From Pseudomonas_T sp032052615 (GTDB lineage Bacteria; Pseudomonadota; Gammaproteobacteria; Pseudomonadales; Pseudomonadaceae): 64,000 nucleotides of DNA. The translations under genes and the position numbers were made by a program. The stretch covers positions 1 to 64,000 of the forward strand of contig DAMBWF010000013.1 of assembly GCA_032052615.1 (NCBI GenBank), in the 5' to 3' direction. Within the stretch, counting starts at the first letter, position 1. Every line of letters begins with the position of its first letter. Positions 62,901-64,000 of the stretch are shown in pieces. The notes under the pieces are model-generated. The model saw nothing but the letters and a program-made list of their open reading frames with translations, did not search any database and was not told the origin of the DNA.

Positions 62901-64000
62901 GTAACTCCAGCCCTCGCCCTCGGCGAAGTTCCAGTAGTAATCGCGACGCTCGCGCACCAGGCGCACCCGCAGGTTGTCGGCGGCCAGTTTATTGCCGGAG
63001 GGGTCGGCCACCAGCAGCTCGAATTCGGCTTGGCTGTCGCCGTCGATTTCCTCGCCATCGAACAGCGGGCGCAGGCCCGGCAGGCGCTCGGCGGGCCAGA
63101 CCGGCTGCACCAGTCGGCGGGTGATGGGCCGGCCACCGGACTCTTGCAGGCTGGCCTGGAGGATCAACTTGAGCGGGGATTTCACGTCGTGCCAGCGGCT
63201 TTCCACGTCCAGGGCGCCATGGCCTTCGTTGTCCAGGGTGGTCTCGTCCAGCTCCACGTCCTGGGTAAGCTCTTCCTCGGTGACCGAACCGAACTGATAG
63301 CCCGGCAAGGCCTCCACCGCCTCCCGTAGCGGACGCACGTAAAGCTGGCCGCTCAGGCGGTTGCCGGAGGCCGGGGCGCCGTAGAGGTAGCGGCCCTCCA
63401 CGTCGAAGTGGGCGTTTTCTTCCGGCCGCAGCGGCTGGTCGCCGCCCTTGAGTTCCAAGGCCAGGCGCTCGGGAAGGAAGTCTTCCACGAGGAACTCGTA
63501 GAGCTCGCGCTCGCCACCGCCCAAGTCGAAATACACTTGCCAGCGCCCGGTGGGGGATTCCGCCGACAGCGGCAGGCTGTATTGGTAGAAGCCGCCCTCG
63601 CCCGGCTCCCAGACGAACTTGCGACTGACCTGATCGTCCGGTCGACGCAGTTCGACGCTCACCGGCTGGTTCTTCACCGGCCGCCCGTCCGCGTCCCGCA
63701 ACAGAGCGTTGATCAGCACGGTTTCGCCGGGACGATAGAGGACGCGGGGACCGAAAACGAAGAATTGCAGGGCATGGCTGACCGAGCCGGCGATATCGAA
63801 CTCGGCGAGGTCGAGGGCCGGGGTGGACAGTTGCAGCAGGCTGGTCTGCTCGCCCTGGCGCGCCACCACCAGCTCGGCCTTGGCGTGCCGCGCCAGGTCG
63901 GCATGGCCGTCGCTGTCGGTCTTGGCGCTCTCCAGCACCGCGCCGTCGCTATCGAGCAAGGTCAGATCGACGCCCGCCAGGGGCCGGCCGCCCTCCAGAG
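60000..64000 (-). CDS. Alpha-2-macroglobulin-like protein, N-terminus beyond the window
   Basis: About 1,332 residues are visible, and the frame continues past 64000 without a stop, so roughly 300 N-terminal residues, including any lipobox, are missing. The protease bait and MG domains are followed by the thioester motif GCLEQTTSG, then the helical TED domain (SMQRYNGSFGLWSADSEEEYW) and a receptor-like C-terminus. Bacterial A2Ms trap attacking proteases in the periplasm. It is co-directional with pbpC, which repairs murein, a known functional pair (YfhM-PbpC in E. coli). A TTG within the frame at 63959 is not the true start. Confidence 0.93.
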   Translation of the reverse strand, partial: LEGGRPLAGVDLTLLDSDGAVLESAKTDSDGHADLARHAKAELVVARQGEQTSLLQLSTPALDLAEFDIAGSVSHALQFFVFGPRVLYRPGETVLINALLRDADGRPVKNQPVSVELRRPDDQVSRKFVWEPGEGGFYQYSLPLSAESPTGRWQVYFDLGGGERELYEFLVEDFLPERLALELKGGDQPLRPEENAHFDVEGRYLYGAPASGNRLSGQLYVRPLREAVEALPGYQFGSVTEEELTQDVELDETTLDNEGHGALDVESRWHDVKSPLKLILQASLQESGGRPITRRLVQPVWPAERLPGLRPLFDGEEIDGDSQAEFELLVADPSGNKLAADNLRVRLVRERRDYYWNFAEGEGWSYHYNEKYLTLDEQQVGVAAGGTVKVGFPVEWGPYRVEVEDPESGLVSSVRFWAGYRWQDNVEGGAVRPDQVKLALDKPAYAEGEVAHVTVTPPAAGSGYLLVESANGPLWWQTIDVPAAGKTYDIPLAKEWLRHDLYVSALVIRPGERKANVTPKRAVGLLHLPLERAPRKLAVALEAPAKMRPNQPLKVKVHARNADGSPARGAHVLLSAVDVGILNITDYKTPDPFATLFGRKAYGADQYDVYGQLIEGGGRLASLAFGGDAALASGGKRPQTNVTIVARQAQPVALDEQGEGEVSVDIPDFNGELRVMAQAWTDERYGVAEAKTVVAAPLVAELSAPRFLAGGDRSQLALDLTNLSGSEQNLAVRLAVEGPLALEQADSQSLKLAEGQRTTLRIPVRATAGGFEQARVMLDVQGLSVPGENLPPFARSWTLGTRPAYPAQTQQFRAVLKGEPWSLPAGTLAQYEPASLEGLLAVSSRPPLNLAQQVSALKAYPYGCLEQTTSGLYPSLYADGATLERLGLKGEPDEQRRKAIELGIERLLSMQRYNGSFGLWSADSEEEYWLTAYVTDFLLRAREQGFAVPPEPLKKASERLLRYLQDPSLIDINYSYSTEHSRFAVQAYAGYVLARSQQAPLGNLRALFERRADARSGLPLVHLAVALKQMGDGPRAEQALQAGLAVKRTDEEWYSDYGSPVRDQALILSLLEENDLAADAREQRLFDLSETLGVREWLSTQERNALFLAGRGLLGKPEQHWTATLAAADQQRELSDARPGLKLDGPLLAEPLTLRNGSEAPLYQRLTLSGYPRQAPTPGGSNLQIERQYLGTDGRPLNLDRLESGQLVLVHLAVKAKERVPDALVVDLLPAGLELENQNLAQSSASLQDAGGEVKQWLEAMQESPLKHQEFRDDRYVAAVDVSSYDTRHLLYLARAVTPGTYRVPPPQVDSMYRPAWHAVGAAPDRLVVNGH

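Noticed and set aside
63957..63959. TTG at 63959 as the start of the alpha-2-macroglobulin-like protein
   Set aside because: The frame is open to the window edge with protein-like sequence upstream, so this is an internal Leu.

Overview
The window is dense, high-GC gammaproteobacterial DNA and looks like a Pseudomonas chromosome in the broad sense. The evidence is the beta-alanine/omega-amino-acid aminotransferase with MmsA and a divergent LysR regulator, an FtnA/BfrA-type ferritin, a CueR-CopA copper unit, an adenine/adenosine deaminase of the Pseudomonas kind, and a second-type che cluster (Y-A-W-R-D-B). No rRNA, tRNA or CRISPR was seen. The first ~900 bases are clearly AT-richer than the rest and look like a mobile-element or toxin-module remnant.

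Layout. 1-891: a secreted protein of unknown function (cut by the window edge) coupled to a frameshifted lambda-R-type (GH104) endolysin. 1058-5077: beta-alanine/propionate-semialdehyde catabolism (mmsA, bauA) with a divergent LysR gene and a near-perfect 23-bp operator. 5088-9714: small regulators (RHH, TetR, MerR), an IMPACT-family protein, small membrane proteins, a gene-free interval with two perfect DnaA boxes, and a ChaA-type antiporter. 9906-14107: adenine/adenosine deaminase, a LysR gene broken by one extra C, the MDR oxidoreductase it probably controls, and a Bcr-type exporter. 14251-19359: an RND pump (membrane fusion protein and permease, no outer-membrane channel) with a divergent TetR repressor. 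19363-23615: a copper island (copZ, periplasmic protein, cytochrome b561, copA, cueR) with two CueR-like promoters. 23820-28810: a TonB receptor with an STN domain, an EamA transporter, ferritin and a RIO kinase. 29282-34077: a two-gene signalling operon of a hybrid sensor kinase, whose Hpt and first receiver have lost their phospho-acceptors, and an HD-GYP response regulator. 34154-38764: AraC regulator plus thiolase / high-molecular-weight FabG / MaoC. 38829-40510: MazG-like pyrophosphohydrolase, CmoM and a DUF4136-like lipoprotein. 40511-50050: an orphan NarL-type regulator and a nine-gene chemotaxis operon. 50281-54879: a second DUF4136-like lipoprotein, then a compact unit of a 45-codon peptide gene and an M29-type metallopeptidase homologue, a small DMT transporter and an MCP. 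55005-64000: glycogen phosphorylase, penicillin-binding protein 1C and an alpha-2-macroglobulin-like protein running off the right edge.

Most interesting. The peptide/M29 pair at 50975-52162 is the best candidate for an undescribed system: a very well translated, acidic 45-residue peptide ending in a proline- and aromatic-rich tail, followed by a compact M29-fold protein whose metal ligands all appear present, behind about 500 bp of AT-richer non-coding DNA. It has the shape of a minimal ribosomal-peptide (precursor plus protease or binding protein) unit, but this is inference. Two genes (the endolysin and the LysR regulator) carry single-base homopolymer frameshifts, so real decay and sequencing error both remain possible.
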